Shown: positions 49,273-61,170 of the stretch, piece by piece | Position numbering within the stretch: position 1 is the first letter of the stretch | Layout of the letters: every line of letters starts with the position of its first letter | NCBI GenBank assembly: GCA_032622095.1 | Contig: CP136068.1 | Span: 16,537,729-16,601,728 of the forward strand | DNA length: 64,000 bases | DNA from: Siphonodentalium dalli | Taxonomy: Eukaryota; Mollusca; Scaphopoda; Gadilida; Siphonodentaliidae | Direction: 5' to 3' | Program-made: the position numbers and the translations under genes | The notes under the pieces: generated by a model | Database searches by the model: none | Told to the model about the DNA's origin: nothing | The model's input: only the letters and a program-made list of their open reading frames with translations

Positions 49273-50335
49273 GAGCACTTTCGTGAATTGACAAGAATCT
49301 TGTAAAACCTGGTGCTTTAACAGCGTTGGTAATCCACAGCAGGGCAGCGACCTTGGTTAACTGAGGGCAAATAATTAGGGTAGGGATGATGTAAACCTTT
49401 TTTTTTAATCCACATAATGCACAATGTGATAACAGCCCTCAATGCATCGTATATACAGATATACTATGTATATAGTCTACCTGGATATCATATTATAATG
49501 AACTGGCAATGCAATCTATTTTATATTCGTTTATTTAAGTTTGTGTTTATCAAATGGACTGCCCATAACAGGAGCAAGCACTCCTTGTACAAATCTTAAA
49601 GCGTGAGTTCCTTGCTGTATGTAAACAATATTCAACCTACTAAAATTACCCAGCTCCCTGCATCGTCACACAATTCATCAGTGTTTCACCAGAATGAGTC
49701 CATAAACATATCCCATACACATAAATCCATAAGTCTAAAAGACTTAGTTTTATATTCGATTAAAGTTGCCTATTTTTGGGGAATCACATTTTTTTATGTT
49801 TGTTAGCCCGCTAACCCCAGTTTGGTGTATTTTGTGAGTGCGATTTTGCAACTAATTAGGCTAATCGTTCCTTGAATAAAAATCAGCAACTTAAACTAAT
49901 AGAAACTGGAAGAATAAAGTCAAGTTGATAGAATGAGATTGGGAATTTTCAGACTGTAAATTGGGACCTTTCGAATTTTTAAATAAAAAAGTGTACGGAG
50001 GGCCACCCGGCGAACGGGATGGAGGGTTACCGGAAACGAATGTATTATTTTTGTATGCCGTACTGCAACTATTTACCGTTCCTTGAAAACATTTCAGAAA
50101 ATGAATAGCTTAAATAACTTAGGGTTTTCCCAAATTAACTCAGGAAACAACATTGAGACTAGAAACGTCAACAGTCTTTTAAATTGTGAAAATATATAAA
50201 ATAATCTTAGATCTTTCTTGATAAAACTTAAGGTGGTACTATAAAACAGCCAATACTAAATCAAACACCATGTAAACTTCAACAGTCGTTTAAACATAAC
50301 AATCTTCGAGAAATATAACACTGAAATAAATAAAC
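49273..50335. other. No gene seen
   Basis: AT-rich, short frames only. Confidence 0.3.
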
Positions 50336-50462
50336 TTGTATTGTTGTGTAACCGCTGGCAACTCCATGACGTCGACCTTTCTGGGGGATGTAGGAGTATC
50401 CAAGGTTGTTGTACCTCCGAGTTCTGGCAGCCTCTGGTGGGGATCGGAATTGGCAACACCCG
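50336..50462 (-). CDS. Possible internal exon of an unknown protein
   Basis: On the minus strand an AG acceptor (TGTAATAATGCAG) precedes an open stretch from 50462 that encodes GVANSDPHQRLPELGGTTTL followed by a Pro/Thr/Asp-rich tail. Such wording looks like a disordered cytoplasmic region rather than random AT-rich translation. A weak GT donor follows at about 50335. A second minus-strand candidate (about 51292 down to 51209), a hydrophobic stretch containing YMLIPPVGYLIFLP before a GTGAGT donor, lies upstream, but its phase does not join directly. No family recognised and no start or stop assigned. Confidence 0.25.
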
Positions 50463-52713
50463 CTGCATTATTACAGTTTATATATTCACATATAATATAT
50501 ATATCGCACATACATATGCCTGGCTGAACAAAGCTGTCATCTTTTGCACACTGCACATCAGTATAATATGTCCTTTCGTTGGGCCCATATGAAATATTAC
50601 ATACAGATACAATGAACCAAAGAAAGGTGAAAGTGTTCGCATTTTGCCTAACCTATAGCTTAAAACATGAATCTTACAAGACTATTTTGTCAAAGCACTG
50701 CATTTGGTGTGAACTAAGTTCAGACATTATCTTGTTAAAGAGTTTTACGTGTTTAGAGTTATTCTTCTTTGATAGAAACACTGCATGATGAAAACTCCTG
50801 CTACAAATGTAACTACGACCTTTGAGATCATTGTTTCGATCGTCAAAAAGCGAGAAACTGGCTCAAACATTAATGTGACTATCAATGGTTATACAATAAC
50901 GATCATCAGTGCTTCAAGCGAATCAGTTAACTATTTGCATGACTATCAACTCATGACCTGTTACTCAATAATTTACACGTCATGTCGAATTAAGAGGGAG
51001 GTAAAGTGCCACAATTCCAGAAATGGGGACCGGTTGAAATTCACGTATTTTTGTTTTAAAAGACCAAAAAATTAAAAATATATTTGTTCATAGACATACT
51101 ACAATAATCCAAGATTAAGTATATCTGATAAGCAATACATTTGTCATTCCGAAAAAGAGGCATTTGAACGTCAAAACAACACAAAAGTTTTGAGATGAAA
51201 ATACTCACTGGTAAGAATATCAAATAGCCAACAGGAGGTATCAACATGTAGCTAATACTCCCATGCATGACAACGCGTAGCGTATTTCCTAGTTTCAAAC
51301 CTAAAACTCCATAAATTTTAACTTACTATATGTAAACAAACCACCCAAAAAGACAGCCATTTGCAAGAACTATTTCAGAAAACTATGGAGTACCATTTTA
51401 CTATCGAAAATACATGTATGCAAAAATGTACAGTCCCAAATACCATGCACAGCGAAATAGCTTTTCATACTTCCTGTTTACCTTTCTCTCGTGAGTTTCG
51501 ATTTCGGCTGAAAATAAACAAGAAATTCCCTTTGCAATCTTCAGCTGTACGAGTCGATCAATACAGCGATCGTCAATAACTTTTTGATGTATCTAACACA
51601 CACGTATATACTATGTTGTATCAATATATTGATTCCTTACCGGTCAAACGTTGACAATTTATTATATTGATGCTTATTTCGCGGGGAGAATTTACCAGGA
51701 AGGCGGAAGTCGCCCAACAACCACGTTAGATGTAACTACGCCAAATTTTAATCACGCGGTCGGTATTTTAAACCATACAAGAAAGATGATATCAACATTT
51801 AATAATGGCCAGGTGTAACTTTTCTGCCATACGGTGTAAGTATTTGACATTAACATTACGTATTATGTGATATTATTACTTAATATCGTATACATATTCC
51901 GAACTATTTCGGCGGAGTGATATGTTTATTGCATAGTTTGTTATGTTTACGTCGAAATTCCTGCGAGATTGTTCGTAAAACTTGATGCCGCCTGTAAGTA
52001 ATCGATGTCGCGATCGCTTATGAAAACAATACAGTGTTACACAACAAACGATTATCCAATTGTGTTATGGACCCTGTGTTGTCACAACAGTCAGTTCGTT
52101 TTATTTTCAACATTGTAAAATAAGCACATTTCTCAACACAGGAACGATAACTCCACCAATGGCGGACATAATTTCCCCAATTTCTGTTCGTAAAGTTTTT
52201 TGAAGTGTGATATATCGATAATAGGTACGTTTTTCGAAAATCGACGACGCCTTGTCACTAGATGGAATCAGGAATTACATGAAGGTACATTCATAGATTC
52301 TGTAGTAAAATTTAATAAGTCAGGATTTTGTCTCAAATTTTTAACATCGAAACCCTATGGGAGAAAAATAATAAATTTTCCACTTTACCTCCCTCTTAAC
52401 AAACACGCAGTTGTGCAGCGGATGGAAATTGAAAAACAATGTATGGGCAGTAACTCTATAACTCGCATAGACTTTCACTAAGAGGTCAGCGGTCGGGGAG
52501 ATCAGAATGACTTGTGTTCACACAGGTAGTTTCGTCACGCGTTGATATTCGTTCATTATTATTCGGTTATTTTACCGGAAGTAAGCGAAATGAACATATA
52601 ATTTTTTAATACAAAATTATATCTTTACTCTCGGCCCAGACGCTAAATACGTTATTTTCGTTGCTGCAACGTCCCACGATTTAATGTGGAAGCATACAAT
52701 AAATATATATACA
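50463..52713. other. No gene established
   Basis: Frames up to 96 codons (for example 50785-51075 and 52200-52481) without recognisable domains. Confidence 0.3.
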
Positions 52714-52714
52714 G

Positions 52715-52857
52715 GATCTCACATGAGTTTCTATTTTATACGGAATTTATCAACCGAGTTCACTAAATTCGATTTGAGCCGAGGTTTACCGAGGCTAAAA
52801 TAGAATTTAGTGGACGAGCTTGATAAATTACGTATAAAATAGGACGAGTGTGAGATA
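52715..52857. mobile_element. Palindromic MITE (~56 bp arms)
   Basis: Left arm 52715-52770 pairs with 52803-52857 (GATCTCACA..TATTTTATACGGAATTTATCAA mirrored as TTGATAAATTACGTATAAAATA..TGTGAGATA), with about a dozen mismatches. The 32 bp centre holds a second small stem (GAGCCGAGG..). 143 bp in total. Confidence 0.75.
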
Positions 52858-54926
52858 CTTTTTATCACATGATCAAATAAACGCGAAGCAATGCGAAATA
52901 TCCATCGAAAACAACGATAAAAACCGCAGCGATCGCAAGTCATTTGAAGAACGATGTGACGTCATCGCACGCGCTGATATTAAACGTGTCTCTTATCGAT
53001 AATTATGAAACTGCTTTTATGGGCAAATTATTTGATAAATATATATATCAAATCATGAACTGTTACTCTCACAACACGTAAACTATACCAAAGTCTGGTA
53101 TAGTCAATGCTTGCCATTTATTAACATATAAATTGATCCAGTAGATTAACAACAGTGGTATGGAATAATGCGCTAGATAATTGGCTGGTTGACAGACTAA
53201 TATGAAAATAGTTAAAATTATAGAATGGTGTGTATCCTGCATAATTACCTAGGCTTGCAGATACCAGCAATTTATAAAATAATATTTCCAATCGCGACCT
53301 GATAATTATCCTCTCTGTATTTATTTTCAAAATATATCAACTCTAGTTGAATTGGAGCTCAAGGAGTTTCCAACTCTGGAATTATCAAAAAAGCTCAATG
53401 TCAAACTATCAATTTGACTGGGGAAATCATTACCCTCTATAACAACTATAGACTATAACAATGCATGTTCACCCTCACCACCCTCTATAACAACTATATA
53501 CTATAACAATGCATGTTCACCCTCACGGCATAAGCGATTTGTTCAAGTTAAGTAAACAGTGGGTTGAACAAAAAGGTCGATAGAGAGGTTGACGGAAAAT
53601 ATATACAAAAACACACCGCATTATCTACATTATGAACACAATTAGAGTATGCGCTTGGATATTTTTATTTTTGGCAGTCACTTGCAACACTGTGTATCGT
53701 GTGAAGAACCAAAATAACATACAACAACATTAATATTATTCAACATTGCTTTCAATAATCTGGCAGACATAAATACTCAATACTGGTTCAATTTTTCAGA
53801 CAATATGTAGCTTTTATGGTGATTTTTCATAAAAAAATAGTTCTGCAAATGGCTATCACAAAACTAAAATATGCAATGAGAAATGTTTGATTTATTATCA
53901 CGCAGACATTTCTGTGTTTAGGTGGTAGACTAAACACATACCGTAGTTCGGTTCATAGTCTGGATTTTGCAAATAGTTTTTGTCAAACTCTCTATCGACA
54001 TATATAAAAATATCTGGTGTTTTTAAAACCACTTTTTGACATAGCTGGAAATATATTTCAAATTTACATTGTTTTTGGTTACATTTTCCCTCCCTTTAGT
54101 TTCATTATTCCCTAATTTGCAGAAGAGAAATTGCTAAAGAGGTGTAGTAGTAGTATCATAGGATACATTGGTTATAAGGGCTAATTATTTTTTCCTTCAA
54201 ATTGATTGTTTGAAATTGAGATTTGTTTTGAAAATTCACGAATTTTTAACAACTGATGTCATGGATATGTCTATAATTGATCGCAGAGACTAGAAAGTCA
54301 AGTTTGAGTTCACTGCCATGATACGGTATCTTAAAATGTATTACAGTAAAAATACATTTTCGGTTTATAGTAGGATTCCTCAAGTCATTTTGCATTTTTG
54401 GTTTGTTAAATTCAAAATGTGTTTTGTTTATTGTTTTTGTGTGTAGCTTATTTGTCTTTTCGGCCAATGTTGGTAAATCTGCTAGTTAGCACCTGATTTT
54501 ATTAAGCCCTTTATGGGTGTATTATGTGAAGGCGTGTCTGACTAGTCATATGAGCTATGGCCAAAACTATGATTGGAAAGGTAATTGGGTATTTTCGTAC
54601 TCGGAACATGTGATCAGAAATGTACTTGGGTATTTTCGTACTCGCTACTTATATGGGTCGGCATACATATTCACGTATCACTTTGTGTTTATCTCGGCGG
54701 GCCTGTCCATATGCTTTATTGAACTATGGCATGTTAGTCGCAATAATCTTGTTTGTAATAATAATACTTTATAGCCACGGATCCACGATATGTGCTCTCG
54801 GGCTTTACACAAAATAATATATATCATCCAAGTACATGCAAACAGAATACATAGTGACGAATTGGCATCTGCTGTTGAATTATTAACATTATGTTTGAAC
54901 GAGTGCCCTTTAAAAAAAATGACACT
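52858..54926. other. No gene seen; one short tandem duplication
   Basis: AT-rich. A 48 bp unit (ACCCTCTATAACAACTATA...GTTCACCCTCACC) occurs twice in a row at 53432 and 53480. Confidence 0.35.
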
Positions 54927-55434
54927 CTAAAGCCGCTTTAAATTGATCAACAAGATCCGGAGCTTTAATGTGGTCTGGCAATAAATTCCAGAGCCTGTGA
55001 CCGGCCACGGAAAATCGCGGTCGTCGCATGTTACTAGATTACCAGGAGTATGTATTAACAAGTTCGACTTTGCAGAACTAAGTGGTCTGGGTGGTTGATT
55101 ACGGGCGACGATATCGGATAGGTAAGATGGGGCCAAGCCATCGAAACACTTGCAACTGATGTAAATTAACTCTTTCCTCGACCGGAAGCCAATGCAGTTT
55201 ATCCAGTATAGGAGTTATACGGTCAAGTTGTTTGGTGTTTGTGACCAGCTTAGTCGCACAGCTGTGAATGAACAGGAGCTTGTGCAGCAAAGACTTATTG
55301 CAACCAAGGAGCAGAGATTTACAAAAAACAATGCGGCTGGTTACAAATGCATTGACAAGTTGTTTGTCATCTCTATGCCAATCACGTTTCGCAACCTGCT
55401 TATATTTCTCAGATGTTGATAGGAGAGTCTGCAC
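54927..55434 (-). pseudogene. LINE (CR1/L2-type) RT C-terminal fragment
   Basis: Minus-strand translation gives the typical end of CR1/L2-type non-LTR reverse transcriptases: KQLVNAFVTSRIVFCKSLLLG, LHKLLFIHSCATKLVT, DRITPILDKLHWLPVEERVN (55434 down to about 55150). A frameshift near 55136 follows, then APSYLSDIVARNQPPRPLSS and NLVTCDDRDFPWPVTGSGIYC (the TxGDRAFSxxGPxLWN block, mutated). The catalytic core lies outside this truncated copy. Plus-strand frames over it are shadows. Clade is by motif style. Confidence 0.8.
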
Positions 55435-56059
55435 ACATGGGTCACATGCGCATTCAAGATTTATGCTTATTACTAGTGCGCGCCGAGCTATTGGAACAGG
55501 AATTCCCGCGCTAACCCTTATGCATGCTATGTGCTTCGATTGTTCTTTACCTGCTTTGATGCATTCTTATTTGAATATCTTTAATTTATTTTAACGTGAC
55601 ATGAATCGGAATGCTATCTACTATTATATTGCATGGGAATTTGAGGATGGTATAATACATATAATTCACACATTAAACCATTTGAGCTGTTTGTTTATAT
55701 GGGTGTTTAACATGTTAATTGGCATGTTTTAGTGAACTTTTTCATTTACTTATACCTGACAAATATCGGCATGTAATATGATAAAATACGTGGGATGGTG
55801 GTAATTATTAACCACGTTAATCCTTCGTGTTGTTTGAAAATATTGACGTTTAGTGCACTTTAGTCTTGGTCTCTAAACTTGTTTTTCATTCCTTTGTATG
55901 CGGAATATATCTGATCTGTGAACATAAATGTTATTAAGGAAAGATTCATTCACATTGGTTTTTATCATACGATGTGGCCTTATTCTAAACATCGTTTTTT
56001 AATAATAGGTACGGCCCATATATCAGAATGCTATATGAATTGAAGAATGTTCAGAAATT
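55435..56059. other. No gene seen
   Basis: AT-rich sequence between two repeats. Confidence 0.3.
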
Positions 56060-56625
56060 AACCCTTCTCGGATCACGTTCTAATTGATCCTCATGGGGAC
56101 ATATATCAATAAGTCTTGATTGGACAATAATTTAATTTGCCCTTATGGACTAGATTTTATTTACCCCCTCCCATGGGACCGAAGTTTAATGAACATCGAT
56201 GACACCATAGTTTAATCTTAAATATCCCCCATAATGGGACCATATTTTAAATTTAATTAACCACCATATTGCCATATTTGAATTGACATTCATGGGACCA
56301 ATATTTCAATTAACCCTCATGGGACCATATACTAAATATTTAATTAACCCTGATCAGGTATGGGACCATGTGTTAATTAATAATCAATGTACAATTTTAA
56401 TTAACTACCATGATACCACATGTTTATTAACTCTCATTGGGCCATTGGATCATTTTAATTAACCCTCATGGGACCATGTATTATTGAACCCTTATAAGAC
56501 CATATTTTAACTTACTCTCAGTGGACCTTATTTTAATTAACCCTCTCTGGGTGTGACCATAATTATTATTATTAACCCTCATGGAACCACACAGTTATTT
56601 CAATTAACCGTCATGATACCATGTT
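56060..56625. repeat. Degenerate ~37-40 bp tandem repeat, about 14 copies
   Basis: The phrase AATTAACCCTCATGGGACCATATTTT recurs with heavy drift through the interval. It is not the same unit as the 37 bp array at 47-49 kb, although both contain TTAACCCT.CATG. Confidence 0.75.
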
Positions 56626-56821
56626 TTCAAAGTTGATATCAGGGTGCATTACTTGAGGCCATTCTTAGATCATAATTTGCTACCGGTACGCGGGCTGTTT
56701 CGGGAAGGTCGTGGTTGTTACACCATATAGGGTGTATACTGCGAGCCAGATCTGATGTCGTCATAGGAGCTATGGAGAAATGTGATCAAACACGTACTAG
56801 CTATTTGCGTTCCTGCTATAC

Positions 56822-57365
56822 TTGTATTCGCGGATGAATTTTCGCGTATGTCTCATAGTTGCAGTTATCAGTTACAAACGGCGTTCAAACTTATCTGTGT
56901 TGATACCACATGTCTTTGAATCTTTGTTAGTTGAAGTATTCTCAGAAATGACAAAATCCAAAATTATTGTAGGAGTTGTTTATCGACGGAATACATATCC
57001 TAGAGCGGACTTAGACACGTGTATAAAACGCTGGAAGAAATATCAAGCAAACTAGACAAATCTGGGAAACGGACATCATAGAAAGACTGAAGAATATTTT
57101 GACACAATCCTTTATAATGGCTTTATGCCACTTATTACAAAACCGATCAGAGTAACACAATCAATTAGCACGTATCCACGAACATCCATAGAGAACAACG
57201 AAAAAGATTATAAAGCATTTCTCAAGGGGAACCACGATGATACAATATCTCTACTACCGACTGAGCCCTGTGAATCAAAAATCTAAATCTTGTCAAGATT
57301 GTGATGGATCTCTTTTGAACTTCTAAAATTCGTTTTCAAAGAAGTTGTAGAACATATACATGTAT
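56822..57365 (+). pseudogene. LINE (Jockey/CR1-type) endonuclease to RT fragment, deleted
   Basis: Starts with part of an apurinic-type endonuclease: YKRRSNLSVLIPHVFESLLV and KIIVGVVYRRNTYPRADLD (56868-57026). A frameshift leads to TLEEISSKLDKSGKRTS. About 30-40 residues that normally follow are missing, and the frame resumes at 57083 with TEEYFDTILYNGFMPLITKP and IRVTQS. A second deletion removes the endonuclease end, joining at about 57192 to the linker before RT (KDYKAFLKGNHDDTISLLP). After a stop (57284-57286), ISFELLKFVFKEVVEHI (57310 on) is the first RT block. So it is an internally deleted, dead copy. It may be the same family as the fragment at 2131-2860, which cannot be shown without overlap. 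Confidence 0.8.
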
Positions 57366-58437
57366 GGAGTTATGGACCCTATCTCATACTGACCCGCCAT
57401 GGCTCATACGGACCATCGATTTCACAGACAGCCGGCTCTGGCTTACACGGACCTCGGATCATACTGACCCTGGCCTATATACAGACCCGTCGATACGGAC
57501 CTCAATTCAGATGTGCAATTATATTTAGATTAACTATATTGAAATAATATTAATATAAATTACTGATGCTAATAATGATTGATATAGCGCTAAACATGAT
57601 TTTTATCGGCTGTTGGGTAAAATTATACTACCGAGAGAGATAATTATCTGGTGCATCTATAGGATACCAACAGAGGTCAAATAGCGGTAACATTTTACCA
57701 GGAATATAAGGAGCCAAAAATCGGACATAAGCGACTCTACTAACGTATATCCATACACACGCATGTGCCACAATGCATACGCATTTATATAAGCATTACA
57801 TGCATTGATCAGGCATAACAGATTGCCTGCGTTGATCAGACATAATAGATTATACACCCGCTGGTCTCGACATGTGGTTTCATTCAGGGCCCACCTCTTG
57901 AAATGCATTGATGCATCATAATGATGGTGTGTGTCATCGTCTATCAATTGTGTTGTGTTGTATTGATTGCATGATTGATGTCTAGCAGGAATGTGTGACA
58001 TAGGGTCGCTTGATGAGAGTTTGCAATGATAAGGCTTTTGTATTACGTCAAATGTGCAACATGAAATCGTGTAGTCGGTACCATGCGTGCATGTTGCTTG
58101 AATGTGTTTCGTTTAATTGCTGAATGTTGGGAGGTGACATGTGGATAAAATCCAAAAGTGCAAGTATAATTATTTTGAACACTGTCGTCGATTAGAAGTG
58201 CCACGGTGCAACTAGAGAAGTTTGAACTGCGGTAAATGGCATCGATTATGCATGTCTCTAGACGTTGTGTCTCATGATGGCACGTGCGAAAATCGATTGC
58301 CGTGAGATGAAGGTGTGCGCGAGAGTGACAATGCAATACACGGAGGTAAGTCCGATATTTGCGATGCATGTACAGTTTTGTTGTAGGCTTGCATAGCATA
58401 TAATGTTATTTTATGAAGTGGTAATGGATGAGGCAAG
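57366..58437. other. No gene established; two unrecognised minus frames
   Basis: 57370-57500 repeats CATAC.GACC-type phrases. Minus-strand frames of 114 (57657-58001) and 118 codons (58043-58399) follow the Gypsy integrase remnant but show no integrase C-terminal, chromodomain or env motif. They are longer than most frames here and remain unexplained. No LTR copy matching 62.7 kb was found. Confidence 0.3.
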
Positions 58438-59130
58438 TCAGTGGTTGGAAATGTTAAAGTTATGTATCATTATGATTGTTACGAACAACATGAAAATTAG
58501 TGAATCGCAAAACAGTAGCGCATACCTGTATCCTTCAGAATTAATATGTCCATGTGCAATCGCTCGGATATCTTTGATACCGGAATGGGGTGTAACGGAT
58601 ACATATTTGGCCAGTGGATTTCGTTGTTTTACTGCCAAATAACACTTGTTAAAACCTAGGTAAGATCCCCCAGCGATGATATCGTATAATGCGTGCAGCA
58701 CATCTGGTCTAGGTAAGATCCCCCAGCGATGATATCGTATAATGTGTGCAGCACATCTGGTCTAGGTAAGATCCCCCAGCGATGATATCGTATAATGCGT
58801 GCAGCACATCTGGTCGCAGAGATTTTGGTAGCACTAATTATTTGATGATCCGGTCAGATAATGATATCTTCTTTGTGCGCCTACAGTAAAAATTATACAC
58901 TATTCCGTCAAGAATTGCACATTATTGAGAATCGGCTACTATGGAGTTATCTTATATCCTGTTATCCGACAGTTTGCGATGAAGAATATAATCTGATAGA
59001 AGCTTTAAATCTTCGGACTGCTGTTGGAGATTAGCTATCTCAGCATGGGTGTTATTGGGTAATACAGGTATGATTGGTATGTCCGTGTTATCTAATACCG
59101 TTCCCACAGACAACATCTGTTGAAATTGCT
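58438..59130 (-). pseudogene. Gypsy integrase fragment with 53 bp triplication
   Basis: Minus-strand blocks are: the spacer NLQQQSEDLKLLSDYIL; GIVYNFYCRRTKK; LVLPKSLRPDVLHALYDIIA (start of the HHCC zinc-binding domain, about 58900-58780); then GGSYLGFNK, CYLAVKQRNPLAKYVSVTPH and GHINSEGYRYALLFCDSL (start of the DDE core, ending near 58470). The piece between GFNK and CYLAV, normally the KIRxxYWWPxM segment, is deleted. The LHALYDIIAGGSYL coding stretch is triplicated. Only a partial core is present and the catalytic triad is incomplete. Confidence 0.75.
58656..58814. repeat. 53 bp tandem triplication inside integrase
   Basis: Three copies starting at 58656, 58709 and 58762, differing by one base (AATGTG/AATGCG). 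53 is not a multiple of three, so each added copy shifts the frame. Near identity implies a recent event in an already dead gene. Confidence 0.95.
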
Positions 59131-59264
59131 TTCAGAAAATTCGCGGAGTTAGCATCATCTGTGATCTGTCAAATTCTATTACAGTCCATGGGGTTTCTTT
59201 TTGGCGAATTGATCTATTTTGTGAAGTGCTATTGACTTTCGGTTGAGGAGATAACAGTGAATTT

Positions 59265-59817
59265 TCAATTTTTTTGTGGATTATCTTTGTATAATGCCGA
59301 ACAGTGAATGCGGGATAAGGAGTTAGCATTTTGGTTTAATTTGCCAGCTGTGTATTCAATATCAAAGTTGTATATTTGTAATGTCAGCTCACATCGAGCC
59401 AATCTTCCAGCGAGATCGTTAGCAGTTTTGAGATATTTCACACCAGTGTTGTTCGTATAGACTGTGACATAATTGTTAACTGGGTATGGGTAGTAAGATT
59501 TTATGGCGTAGACAAGACTCAATGCTTCTCGATCCGAGATTCCAAAATTAATTTCATTTGGTCGGAGCGCCCGTCCACTATAACACATTACTCGAAAGTG
59601 TCATTGTGAACCCTACTGGCAGAGAATATTGCCAATGACATCCGATCGCATCAACTGTCAACTTGAATTGTTTAGTTGTATCTGGCAACGCCAATACTGG
59701 AGTGGTTGTGAGGTGATGTTTGATCGCACTAAAAGCATCTTCGGCCTTTTCATTCCAAATGAAAGTGGTATTATTTTTAGAAGACTGTTTAGTGGATCTG
59801 CATTGTGTGAATAACAT
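59265..59817 (-). pseudogene. Gypsy RNase H (two frames)
   Basis: Frame 59578-59817 begins the RT/RNase H junction (TTFIWNEKAEDAFSAIKHHL, TPVLALPDTTKQFKLTVDAI). After a frameshift, frame 59265-59588 continues CYSGRALRPNEINFGISDRE, ALSLVYAIKSYYPYPVNNYV, YTNNTGVKYL, GRLARCELTLQIYNFDIEYT and GKLNQNANSLSRI. Relative to the family, the first catalytic aspartate is seen in TVDAI and the glutamate in DREAL. The YTDHxxL aspartate is changed to YTNNTGV, and NADALSR is NANSLSR, so two acidic active-site positions are altered. Confidence 0.85.
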
Positions 59818-60560
59818 TCAGTAAACCGTCGATACGATAGGGCTTATCCGAGAAATGATTTGATTTCTTTGACATTATTGGGACGTGGGAAATTATGCAC
59901 AATCGCCACTTTCCGATCATTTGGAGAAATCCCATGTTATGAGAGGGAATGTCTTAGATAGTCAACAGTTTTCTTTTGGAACAGGGAAATGGCATTTAGA
60001 TGGTCGAAAACCTCGTGTAGAGCTTCCAAATGAGAAGTAAATGAGCTGTTGAAAAGAACTATAACTCGAAATGAACAATAAATGTTTTCAAATGGAGTCC
60101 ACGGAGAATGTGAGTCATTATCATCTGAAATTGGATGCTTCCATTCCGGAGACCATAGCTAATCCTTTTGAATTGCCTGCTACCGTGATGCGTGATGAAA
60201 GCTGTCTTTTCCTTGATCCGTCATCTAACACGCATTGCATGAAACCTTGTCCAGCGTTCTAAATGTGGTTTGTTGAGATTCACCTATCACGTTAAAAACT
60301 TTGATTTGGAATTGGAAAATTCAGTGGTTTGGTCACCGCATTGACCCGGCGATAGTCGATCACTAATCTATATTCGTCAGAATTGGGCTTCTTGACAAGC
60401 AGAAATGGACTTGTCCACGGACTGGTTGAGGGTTCAATTAAGTCAGCATTTCGGAAATCTGCCAATTGTTTTTCAGTTTCCTCTATAGCTTTGGGGGTAG
60501 TGCGATCAAAGCATTGACGTGACGGGATAGCATCGCCAGTGTCAATTTTAAATGCAGATA
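59818..60560 (-). pseudogene. Gypsy reverse transcriptase, inactivated
   Basis: Minus-strand reading gives KIDTGDAIPSRQCF, RTTPKAIEETEKQLADFRNA, DLIEPSTSPWTSPFLLVKK, YRLVIDYRRVNAVTKP (60560 down to about 60310; the last carries the VDYRxLN block), then a stop. Disrupted blocks follow: TFRTLDKVSCNA (FSxLDLxxGF), FNSSFTSHLEALHEVFDHL (about 60045-59990), KTVDYLRHSLS and NFPRPNNVKEIKSFLG. Where the YxDDVIVF catalytic box is expected the reading is YCSFRVIVLF, so both catalytic aspartates are absent. Several stops and frameshifts. Confidence 0.85.
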
Positions 60561-60600
60561 TGTCGCATTTCCCGAGATCAATTTAAAGTCTTTTGTGAAG

Positions 60601-60969
60601 TCATGCCGATTTACGTTTGCCGATATCCAATGAGCAATTATGGTCTCGTAAGAAGTTTAAACCCAATATTACAGGATAGTGTATTGCGGTAGACACATGG
60701 AACTTACAGCTGTACATTTTATTTGCTATTTTGACGGGCAGATTTATTTGTCCAAGAATGTTTTGTGTTTCACCACCGATACCTAATATTGATTTTAGAG
60801 ATGAGGGCAATACTGTGCAGTTTGATAGCTTATTTAGATGAGACTTTGATAAGCAAGATACATTAGCACCAGTGTCGACCAAGCATTTAGAATAGACATT
60901 ATTTATGGATGTTTTAATAAAATTATGATCCATTGAAATGATTGTGTTTAGATGTGTGTTGCCAGTCAT
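60601..60969 (-). pseudogene. Gypsy aspartic protease
   Basis: Open 122-codon frame. CLVDTGANVSCLSKSHL carries the DTGA active site of retropepsin-type proteases, followed by SSLKSILGIGGETQNILGQI, SCKFHVSTAIHYPVILGLNF and LRDHNCSLD, the usual flap and ILGxDFL ending. It cleaves the Gag-Pol polyprotein in active elements. The domain itself is intact in frame, unlike its neighbours, but the flanking gag and RT are broken, so the locus is non-functional overall. Confidence 0.85.
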
Positions 60970-60999
60970 GATTTATGTTGTTGTGGTTTGCTATATTGA

Positions 61000-61170
61000 C
61001 GTGCTCTGCAATCTTAAAAAATGTGGCCCTTTTAAAAACAAAACCCACAAGTAGAGTTTAATATCCGACAATTTATGCGTTCATGTTTACCGCCACAGCC
61101 TGCGCATGCATATTGTAATTAGTCTGAGAGTTTGTGCAATGTTGCTTATTATTATATCGTGATGATTTTT
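61000..61170 (-). pseudogene. Gypsy nucleocapsid zinc knuckles, degenerate
   Basis: Minus-strand reading near 61105-61000 gives CAGCGGKHERINC (CX2CX3HX4C type) followed after seven residues by CGFCF, a stop, KGHIF, a stop and DC. This is a double knuckle arrangement typical of Gag in invertebrate Gypsy elements, with two stops in the second knuckle. Confidence 0.7.

Noticed and set aside
51805-52200. ATG with strong donor (MARCNFSAIR, GTGTAAGT) resembling a THAP-type start
   Set aside because: Cysteine spacing does not fit THAP, and joining to the good acceptor at 52141 creates an immediate TGA.
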